8,406 nucleotides of DNA from NCBI GenBank assembly GCA_016874315.1, contig VGTX01000039.1, positions 1-8,406 on the forward strand. The letters are read 5' to 3'. The notes below the pieces were generated by a model. The model was not told the DNA's origin. It searched no databases and saw only the letters and a list, made by a program, of their open reading frames with translations. Source of the DNA: Gammaproteobacteria bacterium. Its GTDB lineage: Bacteria > Pseudomonadota > Gammaproteobacteria > Berkiellales > Berkiellaceae. The position numbers were made by a program, and so were the translations under genes. Every line of letters begins with the position of its first letter. Position 1 is the stretch's first letter. Shown piece after piece: positions 1 to 5,863 of the stretch.

Positions 1-1784
1 GCATACTTGGATTAACATTTACTAATAAAGCGGCACGAGAGATGCAGCAGCGCTTAGCCCATTCACATATTGGCCATAAAAGCGCAAACATGATGACTTT
101 CCATCGAATTGGACTAACTATTTTCCAAAAATTTTATAAAGATTTGGGATTTCGACCAGGATTTACACTGATCGATCATAATGATCGGGTGGAACTCATT
201 CAACAGCTTCGACCTGGCTGGCCCAAAGAGAATGTGTTAAGTACAACATACGCATTATCAAGATGTAAGCAAGAATCTCATCCCCAACAAGCTGCGTTAA
301 ATGCTACCGATCGAAAATTATACGAATTGTTGATAGAGTATGATGATATTATGCTCAAACTAAATTCAATTGATATCGATGATTTAATTCTACATAGTGT
401 AAGAATATTGCAAAATCCAGATCGACAAAAGTTTGTTTGGGATCGATTTGATTATATTTTCGTGGATGAATTTCAAGATACAAACACTATTCAATATGCT
501 TTATTTTATGCATTACAATCACAGGAACGATTCACTCTTGTGGGTGATGACGATCAGTCTATTTATACCTGGCGAGGAGCAAATCCTCAAAATTTTGCGA
601 TCGCTCAAAAAGATTTTCCGAATTTGCAGATCATTAAGTTAGAGCAAAATTTCCGATGCAATGTAGATATTTTAAATGCCGCTAATCGATTGATTGCGAA
701 CAATTCTCATGTTTATCCCAAGAAATTATGGTCAAAAAAAGCGCCAGACCAACCATCAGTTTGGCTATTAACTGCAACATCTAAAGACCATGAAATAGAA
801 AGCATTATCGCTGATTTTAAAACAAACAGCTCATACGGGCATACAGCAATTTTATTACGCACAAATTATCAAATGATAGAATATGAAAAAGCACTCAAAG
901 AAGAGCGCATTGATTATGATGTCTTAGGCGGTACAGCCTTCTTTCAACGACCAGCAATTTTAGATTTAATAAGTTATTTTAGATTAATTTTAAATCCAGA
1001 CGACAATCTCGCATTTAAAAGAATCATTAATATTCCAAAGCGCAATATTGGTCCTAAAAAACTTAGCCATGTTATGGAGTATTCTGCAAAATACAATACG
1101 CATTCTCTTCTTCATGCAATACAGCAATTTAGATTTCTTCATGAATGCGACGGCTCAACATCTCAAGATTTTTCAAAATTTAACAAATTAATCACTCATT
1201 ATCAAAAACGATCGCAATCAGATAAAACTCTTGATTGGATTGATGATCTTCTTCTAGAAATAGACTATATGGGATGGCTTGAACAAAATAATGAACATCC
1301 TAAAGCCGCGCGCTCAGCTCAAAAAAATGTATCAGATTTTATTGCCTGGATTAAACGATCTTTTATAAAAACACCCGATCTAAAAGAGATTCTTAGAAAA
1401 ATAATGCTCTCCGAACTCCTTGACCAACAAGATAAAAAAAATCAGTCTAAAATTACACTTGCAACCATTCATGCAGTAAAAGGGCTGGAATTCGATCAAG
1501 TATATATTGCTGAATGTTTGGAGCAAATTATCCCTCATAAAGAATCTGAATCAAATATTGAAGAAGAAAGAAGGCTCATGTATGTAGGAATGACTCGAGC
1601 GAAAAAAAGACTGGTTTTAAGTCATTCACAGACACACCGAGATCAGACAATAGCGCTGAGAAGTCGATTTTTGGATGAAATTGGTAATGAATTCTTACGA
1701 TCGCCGCATACACACAGTACAATCTCAGACTGGTCAGAACTACAAAAACATATTCAAAAGCTATTATCATCAAACCATGGATAA
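1..1784 (+). CDS. rep: ATP-dependent DNA helicase Rep (UvrD/Rep/PcrA family, SF1A), 5'-truncated by the window edge
   Basis: This encodes a 3'-5' superfamily 1A helicase that uses ATP to unwind DNA and helps forks pass bound proteins. The frame is open from base 3, where motif Ia (LTFTNKAAREM) precedes the first in-window ATG at 42. That ATG is therefore internal, and the Walker A region and start lie outside. Counting from that Met, visible motifs are TFHRIGL (Ib, 19-25), VDEFQDTN (II, Mg/ATP, 141-148), GDDDQSIYTWRGA (III, 168-180), EQNFR (IV, 201-205), TIHAVKGLEF (V, 475-484) and EERRLMYVGMTRA (VI, 508-520). Rep, rather than UvrD or PcrA, is favoured by the close match to recalled E. coli Rep around VDEFQDTNTIQY, IIKLEQNFR, GGTAFFQRP and IPKRNIGP. 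The implied full length of about 640 residues is slightly below the 673 of E. coli Rep. The stop lies inside the 3' end of the convergent truA. Confidence 0.93.
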   Translation, partial: ILGLTFTNKAAREMQQRLAHSHIGHKSANMMTFHRIGLTIFQKFYKDLGFRPGFTLIDHNDRVELIQQLRPGWPKENVLSTTYALSRCKQESHPQQAALNATDRKLYELLIEYDDIMLKLNSIDIDDLILHSVRILQNPDRQKFVWDRFDYIFVDEFQDTNTIQYALFYALQSQERFTLVGDDDQSIYTWRGANPQNFAIAQKDFPNLQIIKLEQNFRCNVDILNAANRLIANNSHVYPKKLWSKKAPDQPSVWLLTATSKDHEIESIIADFKTNSSYGHTAILLRTNYQMIEYEKALKEERIDYDVLGGTAFFQRPAILDLISYFRLILNPDDNLAFKRIINIPKRNIGPKKLSHVMEYSAKYNTHSLLHAIQQFRFLHECDGSTSQDFSKFNKLITHYQKRSQSDKTLDWIDDLLLEIDYMGWLEQNNEHPKAARSAQKNVSDFIAWIKRSFIKTPDLKEILRKIMLSELLDQQDKKNQSKITLATIHAVKGLEFDQVYIAECLEQIIPHKESESNIEEERRLMYVGMTRAKKRLVLSHSQTHRDQTIALRSRFLDEIGNEFLRSPHTHSTISDWSELQKHIQKLLSSNHG

Positions 1785-2545
1785 CGAAATTCTCCCTGAA
1801 CTGGAGAATTCTCTTGATAGCGCACCTGACAAAGATAAAGTCCTTCTGGTGGCGCACAATCATCTTGCTTTGTTCGATTTTCCAAAAGATCTTTAAACCA
1901 TGTGATAGATTTTTCGCCCTTCGCAACACGTAATTGCGTCCCAACCAAGTAACGCACCATATGATGTAAAAAAGCATTTGCCGTAATTTCAAAGACCAAA
2001 AATGCACCTTTTCGCTCCCATCTTGCCTGATAACAAGTTTTGATCGGAGAATGTGCTTGACATGACCCACTGCGAAAGGCACTAAAATTGTGTGTGCCTA
2101 CAATATAATTTGCTAATTCTACAAGAATACGATCATCTAATTCACCAAAATAAGGCGTGACTGCTCCTGAAAAGAGCGGGTAATGCACCTTTGATTTTTT
2201 TAGATAATATCGATATGTTCTTGCAATAGCACCAAACCTCGGATGGAAAGATTCGTCTAGGAGAGTCCATGAGCGTATGACCCGAATCCAAGGTGGCAAG
2301 AAATGATTTAACCCAGTGAGCCATTTTACTGACTCACGAGTTATATGAGTTTGAAATCCAATAATTTGGCCTACAGCATGAACCCCTTTGTCAGTACGTC
2401 CCGCACAATCAATATAGTCCACCACCTGGCCTGTACATGTTTTAATCGCCTTGATAATCTCCGACTCAACAGTCACAAGTCCAGGCTGTTGCTGCCACCC
2501 AGCAGCAAATCCACCGTTGTACTCAATTAACAAGGCAACATACAC
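1754..2545 (-). CDS. truA: tRNA pseudouridine(38-40) synthase TruA
   Basis: TruA converts uridines 38, 39 and 40 of the tRNA anticodon arm to pseudouridine. The 263-residue product matches the family length (270 in E. coli). The catalytic Asp is D52 in CAGRTDKGVHA (47-57). The conserved FHPRFGAIARTYRYY segment is at 100-114, carrying the active-site Tyr of the RxYxY motif, and ANAFLHHMVR is at 189-198. The N-terminal IEYNGGFAAGWQQQ corresponds to the usual EYDG..GWQ start. Translation must begin at GTG (2545), because an in-frame TGA lies two codons upstream and no ATG lies between. The leader shows no clear Shine-Dalgarno, only a GAG about 12 bases before the start. A long hairpin (2562-2612) sits just upstream, after the preceding lipoprotein gene on the same strand. 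The 3' end overlaps rep by 31 bp. Confidence 0.95.
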   Translation of the reverse strand: MYVALLIEYNGGFAAGWQQQPGLVTVESEIIKAIKTCTGQVVDYIDCAGRTDKGVHAVGQIIGFQTHITRESVKWLTGLNHFLPPWIRVIRSWTLLDESFHPRFGAIARTYRYYLKKSKVHYPLFSGAVTPYFGELDDRILVELANYIVGTHNFSAFRSGSCQAHSPIKTCYQARWERKGAFLVFEITANAFLHHMVRYLVGTQLRVAKGEKSITWFKDLLENRTKQDDCAPPEGLYLCQVRYQENSPVQGEFRYPWFDDNSF

Positions 2546-2561
2546 GATTCATAACTCAAAG

Positions 2562-2612
2562 AATTAACAAGGCTTTTATTTTGTGAGAATAAAATAAAAA
2601 GTCAAGTTAATT
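2562..2612. other. Long AT-rich hairpin between the lipoprotein gene and truA
   Basis: AATTAAC (2562-2568) pairs with GTTAATT (2606-2612). Inside it, TTTTATTTT (2574-2582) pairs with AAAATAAAA (2591-2599), with a 3-bp GGC/GTC step (one wobble pair) between them, one bulged A and an 8-base loop. On the minus strand it begins 2 bases after the lipoprotein stop codon and ends 16 bases before the truA GTG. No T-run follows it on the minus strand, so it is not a standard intrinsic terminator. It might slow read-through, protect an mRNA 3' end or modulate truA translation. The function is inferred. Confidence 0.4.
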
Positions 2613-2614
2613 GA

Positions 2615-3205
2615 TTATTCATATGAATAATCTTCTGATTTTTCCATATCCTGAACTGAATCTTTTTGTTGCTTCATAACATCATCTTTTTTATCTTTCA
2701 TTGATCCAGCAGGCGATGCAACCGATCCAACATCACTGACTTTCTTATAACTTACAGCAGCTGGCTTTTGACTTGAATTTGGCTGCACTGGCTTTTTCAT
2801 ATCACTTTTTTGTTGATCTGCATTTTGATCAGCGGAGCTATCTGAGTCAGATGTACGAGCCATTGCCGCCGAACCTTTCTGAGGAGTTGCTGCAGATTTT
2901 GAAGACATACCATTTTGACTAGGAGCAGCATGCGAGTGTATATATCCTACTGATTGCATAGAAGATTGAGCCGAAGATGCTTTAGAATATGCTACTTTTT
3001 CTGATTTAGGCGCAGCTTTATCTGCCATCTTCATATCTTGCTTAGAATTACCCATAGGTTGTTTTGCATTTTTATCAGCAGGCTGTTCCATTTTAGATTT
3101 GGATTGATCATCATTTTTTGAATCATTCCAATAATCTTGAAAGCTTTTGCATCCAGTTAATGCAACACAAGAAACAAGGAGACTCCATTTCATCATATTT
3201 TTCAT
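2615..3205 (-). CDS. Disordered lipoprotein of unknown function (larger paralogue)
   Basis: This is a 196-residue predicted lipoprotein that I do not recognise as a named family. The signal peptide MKNMMKWSLLVSCVALTGC ends in a lipobox (LTGC) with acylated Cys19. Lys follows the Cys, so there is no Asp +2 inner-membrane retention signal, and an outer-membrane location is inferred. The mature part is low-complexity and hydrophilic, dominated by Ser, Lys, Asp, Gln, Ala and Met, with little to form a folded core, so it is probably largely disordered. The first mature residues CKSFQDYWNDSKNDD and a following MEQPAD closely match the smaller lipoprotein encoded at 3375-3605, which indicates duplication. 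The ATG at 3205 has a good ribosome site (AGAGGA, about 8 bases away). truA follows after a 69-bp gap holding a hairpin. The length and the abrupt end in SEDYSYE may be lineage-specific. Confidence 0.85.
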   Translation of the reverse strand: MKNMMKWSLLVSCVALTGCKSFQDYWNDSKNDDQSKSKMEQPADKNAKQPMGNSKQDMKMADKAAPKSEKVAYSKASSAQSSMQSVGYIHSHAAPSQNGMSSKSAATPQKGSAAMARTSDSDSSADQNADQQKSDMKKPVQPNSSQKPAAVSYKKVSDVGSVASPAGSMKDKKDDVMKQQKDSVQDMEKSEDYSYE

Positions 3206-3331
3206 AATTTATATCCTCTTTTACCATAAATACAACATATAAGTGTCTTTAAAATATTAGATGAAAAATATGAAAATATCTTTTCTAGTTCATCGACAAA
3301 ACACCTTTAAATAAAGATGATTTATATAACT

Positions 3332-3376
3332 GAACTCATGTCATACACTAAGTTATGTCATGAGTTCTATTTTTTT
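3332..3376 (+). terminator. Hairpin plus T7, plus-strand intrinsic terminator in the gap between the lipoprotein genes
   Basis: GAACTCATG (3332-3340) pairs perfectly with CATGAGTTC (3359-3367). After one T-T mismatch, CATA/TATG extends the stem around an 8-base loop. On the plus strand the stem is followed by TA and seven Ts (3370-3376), as in an intrinsic terminator. The T-run overlaps the stop codon of the small lipoprotein gene on the other strand. On the minus strand the hairpin starts 7 bases after that stop codon but is followed only by AGTTATATAAAT, a poor U-tract. It may therefore serve the lipoprotein gene as a bidirectional terminator, but its better orientation is plus, where no obvious gene precedes it. 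Confidence 0.55.
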
Positions 3377-3605
3377 AATACATTGATTTTTTATCTGATT
3401 TGTTAGCATCAGCTTGATTTTTTTGCATGTTCATATCTTTTTGCATGTTTTTGTTATCTTGTTTCGATTTTTCTTGTTGAGCAGGCTGCTCCATATTAGA
3501 ATCTTTATTGTCATTCTTCATATCTGTCCAATAATCCTGTAAACTTTTACATCCAGCCAACAGAGTACAGCATGCAATTAATGTCATTGTTGCAATTTTT
3601 TTCAT
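3375..3605 (-). CDS. Small disordered lipoprotein of unknown function (smaller paralogue)
   Basis: This is a 76-residue predicted lipoprotein, not recognised as a named family. The signal peptide (MKKIATMTLIACCTLLAGC) carries the lipobox LAGC with acylated Cys19. Lys at +2 argues against inner-membrane retention. The mature peptide is short and strongly hydrophilic, rich in Lys, Asp, Asn, Gln and Met, with repeated QKDMNMQK-like segments and no visible fold. Its first residues (CKSLQDYWTDMKND, then NMEQPA) match those of the larger lipoprotein 170 bp downstream on the same strand, and the DNA is visibly similar there too, so the two arose by duplication. I chose ATG 3605 over an in-frame TTG at 3611, since AAGG lies 8 bases before the ATG. 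It is divergent from trmL with only 35 bp between starts, so its promoter probably overlaps the trmL coding start. Confidence 0.82.
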   Translation of the reverse strand: MKKIATMTLIACCTLLAGCKSLQDYWTDMKNDNKDSNMEQPAQQEKSKQDNKNMQKDMNMQKNQADANKSDKKSMY

Positions 3606-3640
3606 AATCAATACCTTATTTATTTGTTGAGGTCATTTTA

Positions 3641-4120
3641 ATGATAGTTAACCTTTCAGAAAAAATAGTTTCTATTGCACTGTTTAATCCTGAAATACCA
3701 GGAAATACAGGAAATATTATTCGCTTATGTGCATGTATCTCAGCAGAGTTACATATAGTATATCCGATTGGATTTAGTTTTGATGACAAGCACTTACGAC
3801 GTGCCGGCTTAGACTATCACGATCTCGCAAATATTATTCATCATCAAGATGCAGAATCTTTTTGGCACTTCATGCAAGGCCGCCGAGTGATTGGACTTAC
3901 AACAAAGGCTGAAACATCTCTCTGGAATTTCTCATTTCAAAAGGGTGATGTTCTCTTATTTGGACCTGAAACTAAGGGTTTATCTCCTGATGCGATAGAA
4001 AAAACAAATGCAACTGTACGGATACCGATGAATTCCGTCACGCGCTCACTCAACCTCTCCAACTCAGCTGCTGTGGCTGGATACGAAGCTATTCGTCAAA
4101 TTATGAATGTTGAAGGATAA
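3641..4120 (+). CDS. trmL: tRNA (cytidine/uridine 34-2'-O)-methyltransferase TrmL (SPOUT)
   Basis: TrmL methylates the 2'-OH of the wobble base in certain tRNA-Leu isoacceptors using S-adenosylmethionine. It is a minimal SPOUT enzyme with a trefoil knot. The 159 residues fit the family (157 in E. coli). Visible motifs are NPEIPGNTGNIIRLC (16-30), DDKHLRRAGLDYH (48-60), the SAM-binding-knot segment LLFGPETKGL (105-114) and IPMN.VTRSLNLSNSAAVAGYEA (128-150). The start at ATG 3641 is supported by GAGG 8 bases upstream and gives an N-terminus about nine residues longer than in E. coli. The first 35 bases upstream separate it from the divergent small lipoprotein gene. Its last 25 bp overlap the convergent envC-like gene. 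A weak AAAATGAT...ATCATTTT stem (4119-4157) followed by a T-rich stretch could act as a terminator. Confidence 0.95.
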   Translation: MIVNLSEKIVSIALFNPEIPGNTGNIIRLCACISAELHIVYPIGFSFDDKHLRRAGLDYHDLANIIHHQDAESFWHFMQGRRVIGLTTKAETSLWNFSFQKGDVLLFGPETKGLSPDAIEKTNATVRIPMNSVTRSLNLSNSAAVAGYEAIRQIMNVEG

Positions 4121-4875
4121 AATGATATGGTTTTTAGATCTAATGAATGATCATTTTTTCTTATTTCGAAATACAGACCACTGAGACCGGTATGCGCAGT
4201 ATGTCCCACAGTCCCAATTAATTCTTGATCAGAGACATTATCTCCAACATTGCATAAAATTTTTGAGCAATTTGCATAGACTGTTGAATACCCTTGATCA
4301 TGCTCAATAATAAGCGTCAAGCCTAATCCACGAAGATTATCTGCAAATTTTACTCTGCCAGAGCGAATTGCATATATATCTTCACCATCTTTGGCCGCAA
4401 TAATAAACAAACCAGAGACCTCTGAAAAATCTCGAGACAATAATCCACTTATAGGCTCATGAAATAAAATAGAATCTGATGAGCACTGTTTAATATTTGT
4501 TGTATGTTTTTGCTCAGTGATTACCCAAACTCTTTCAAGAAGATGCTTAAATTGCTCAAGACGATCGATATATGCTTTCATCTTAATCAATTGCTCAGTT
4601 AGCATTGCCCTAATTTCAAATAACTCAATATCCTGATAGTGTATTTCGATGTTATTTTCATCTTTTTCTGCTAATGCAGCCTCTACTTTTTTAACACTTT
4701 CTTGCATTTCTTGGTTTGATTTTTTTAGAACTTGTTTTTCAAAGTAATATTGCTTTCTTATAGAGTCCTCATCATTGGATTTCGAAAAATGTAGCGATTC
4801 TTGCAAATCAGCTGAATGCAGTAATGCTATAACCATGAAAGCATTTATTATCCTGTAATATCTCGGTATTTTCAT
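4096..4875 (-). CDS. envC: EnvC-like murein hydrolase activator with degenerate LytM (M23) domain
   Basis: This is a predicted exported LytM-fold protein of 259 residues. A signal peptide is visible (hydrophobic INAFMVIALLHSA, likely cut after Ala22). Residues 33-125 are charged, helix-prone and probably coiled coil, and the C-terminal 140-250 form the LytM domain. All zinc and catalytic positions of active M23 enzymes are changed. The first H..D site reads SGLFI (154-158), YAH is YAN (200-202) and HLHFE is GLYFE (233-237). E. coli EnvC is degenerate in the same way (SLYFEIRR), and there it switches on amidases AmiA and AmiB at the septum rather than cutting peptidoglycan. The shared FEIRK and GRV.FA..LRG.GL segments support this family. 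It is shorter than E. coli EnvC (419), mainly in the coiled coil. envC and ctpA are often adjacent in proteobacteria. Here they are separated by grxC-secB and point in opposite directions. The tail overlaps trmL by 25 bp. Confidence 0.8.
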   Translation of the reverse strand: MKIPRYYRIINAFMVIALLHSADLQESLHFSKSNDEDSIRKQYYFEKQVLKKSNQEMQESVKKVEAALAEKDENNIEIHYQDIELFEIRAMLTEQLIKMKAYIDRLEQFKHLLERVWVITEQKHTTNIKQCSSDSILFHEPISGLLSRDFSEVSGLFIIAAKDGEDIYAIRSGRVKFADNLRGLGLTLIIEHDQGYSTVYANCSKILCNVGDNVSDQELIGTVGHTAHTGLSGLYFEIRKNDHSLDLKTISFYPSTFII

Positions 4876-4925
4876 ATAGCCATCCAGTTTTTTTTTCGAT
4901 TATCTTTGGTATCTTAAAATACCAG

Positions 4926-4955
4926 TTGATTTTATTAATATCTCTCTGTCACAAT
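4926..4955 (+). promoter_or_regulatory. Possible sigma70 promoter for grxC-secB
   Basis: TTGATT (4926-4931, four of six consensus bases) and CACAAT (4950-4955, four of six) are separated by 18 bases and lie about 28 bases before the grxC ATG. A 6-bp inverted repeat TGGTAT-CTTAAA-ATACCA (4907-4924) abuts the -35 box and could be a regulator site for this gene, the divergent envC gene, or both. The match is modest and could be chance in AT-rich DNA. Confidence 0.25.
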
Positions 4956-4982
4956 GAATATCATTGGTATTCGAGCTATTGC

Positions 4983-5279
4983 ATGTCGCCTATTCCTTTT
5001 GATATACAATCAATCCATCCACAGCCCGTGACTGTAGAAGTCTACACTAAAAAATATTGCCCTTACTGTGATCGTGCTCTTGAATTGATTCAATCTAAAC
5101 ATGCTGATATTGTTGTTATTGATTTAGGTATATATCCAGAACGTATTCCTGAGATGATGCAACGCACTCATGGCAAGCGCACGGTGCCACAAATATTTGT
5201 CAACAATCACTATATTGGTGGCTGTGATGATTTATATCGCATGCAAGCGCTTGGTCAATTAGATTCATTTTTCCAATAA
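4983..5279 (+). CDS. grxC: Glutaredoxin (GrxC type)
   Basis: This is a small cytoplasmic glutathione-dependent disulfide reductase of 98 residues from ATG 4983. The dithiol active site CPYC is at 26-29 in the context YTKKYCPYCDRA. The cis-proline TVP that contacts glutathione is at 67-69, followed by QIFVNNHYIGGCDDL, whose GGCDD (79-83) is typical of the glutathione site. The core matches E. coli Grx3 (83 residues) closely. The extra length is a short N-terminal extension before V16. A TTG at 4926 would give 19 more residues but lacks family support, so I prefer the ATG, although its ribosome site is weak (GAG about 7 bases away). The stop is 21 bp before secB, the same grxC-secB pairing seen in E. 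coli, so the two are probably co-transcribed. Confidence 0.93.
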   Translation: MSPIPFDIQSIHPQPVTVEVYTKKYCPYCDRALELIQSKHADIVVIDLGIYPERIPEMMQRTHGKRTVPQIFVNNHYIGGCDDLYRMQALGQLDSFFQ

Positions 5280-5300
5280 ATTGTTACAGGAGTTTATGTC

Positions 5301-5741
5301 ATGTCCGATGAAAAAAAACCTCAATTTTCGATTCAACGCATTTATGTAAAAGATGTCTCTTTCGAGAGCCCAAACTCTCCTTCCATTTTTAAAGATTGGG
5401 CAAAAGCTGCGCCAGATCTTGCTGTAGATCTGAACACTCAGCATAATCACCTTGAAGAAGAGTTCTGGGAAGCATCTATCACTATTAAAGCCACTGTTAA
5501 ATCTAACGATCAAGTCGCATTTATGTGTGAAGTTCAACAAGCTGGTATTTTTACCTTGCAAAATATCCCTGAAAAAGAAATCAATCAACTTTTAGAAACA
5601 ATTGCAATTGAAGCAATTTATCCATTTGCACGCGAAGTTATCTCAGATTTAGTCACTAAAGCAGGATTCCCTCAATTACTTCTTGCTCCTATCAATTTTG
5701 ATGCTTTTTACAAAGAAAAGCTTAAGCAGCAACAAAAGTAA
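5301..5741 (+). CDS. secB: Protein-export chaperone SecB
   Basis: SecB is the homotetrameric cytoplasmic chaperone that keeps precursor proteins unfolded and delivers them to SecA for export. The 146-residue product (155 in E. coli) shows the family signature from the start: FSIQRIYVKDVSFESPNSP (9-27), then the FMCEVQQAGIF strand (74-84), IYPFAREVISDLV (106-118) and the C-terminal GFPQLLLAPINFDAFY (122-137). The final tail, which in E. coli helps contact SecA, is short and ends in KQQQK. ATG 5301 has a strong ribosome site (AGGAG, 8 bases upstream). It forms a two-gene unit with grxC, closed by an intrinsic terminator 16 bp after the stop codon. The presence of SecB points to a diderm proteobacterium. 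Confidence 0.97.
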   Translation: MSDEKKPQFSIQRIYVKDVSFESPNSPSIFKDWAKAAPDLAVDLNTQHNHLEEEFWEASITIKATVKSNDQVAFMCEVQQAGIFTLQNIPEKEINQLLETIAIEAIYPFAREVISDLVTKAGFPQLLLAPINFDAFYKEKLKQQQK

Positions 5742-5757
5742 GTCTTTTTTTAAATAT

Positions 5758-5783
5758 GAGTGGGGTATCTACCCCACTCTTTT
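5758..5783 (+). terminator. Intrinsic terminator after grxC-secB
   Basis: GAGTGGGGT (5758-5766) pairs perfectly with ACCCCACTC (5771-5779) around the 4-base loop ATCT, and TTTT follows. The 9-bp GC-containing stem stands out in this AT-rich DNA. A run of seven Ts (5745-5751) upstream could supply the U-tract for the opposite strand, so it may also stop minus-strand transcription. It separates grxC-secB from the ctpA promoter. Confidence 0.88.
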
Positions 5784-5817
5784 ATACTCTGCTCTCATTC
5801 AAGATCTATATCCAGTC

Positions 5818-5823
5818 TATAAT
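5818..5823 (+). promoter_or_regulatory. Likely -10 box of the ctpA promoter
   Basis: A perfect TATAAT lies 40 bases before the ctpA ATG, downstream of the grxC-secB terminator, so ctpA needs its own promoter here. No good -35 box is visible: the 17-base-spaced hexamer is TCATTC. The promoter may therefore be weak or depend on an activator. Confidence 0.42.
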
Positions 5824-5863
5824 TAAAACAGAACAACTGTAACTTATATTTGGCGGATATCTT

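Noticed and set aside
42..44. ATG at 42 as the start of the helicase gene
   Set aside because: The same frame upstream, from base 3, encodes LTFTNKAARE, the conserved motif Ia of UvrD/Rep helicases. The real start is off the window.
1788..1810. AATTCTCC/GGAGAATT hairpin just after the rep stop as a terminator
   Set aside because: The 8-bp stem is perfect but no T-run follows on the plus strand, and the region is truA coding sequence. It is probably chance.
1576..2082. Minus-strand open frame of 168 codons overlapping rep and truA
   Set aside because: It lies in other frames of two well-supported genes and its translation shows no recognisable motif.
3609..3611. TTG start for the small lipoprotein
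   Set aside because: It adds only Met-Ile before an ATG that has AAGG at good spacing and gives a standard MKK signal peptide.
4096..4875. The EnvC-like gene as a decayed M23 peptidase pseudogene
   Set aside because: The frame is intact, the signal peptide and fold signatures are kept, and loss of the catalytic residues follows the known EnvC pattern.
4926..4928. TTG start for grxC
   Set aside because: It would add 19 residues unlike any glutaredoxin N-terminus and overlaps the likely promoter. ATG 4983 fits better.
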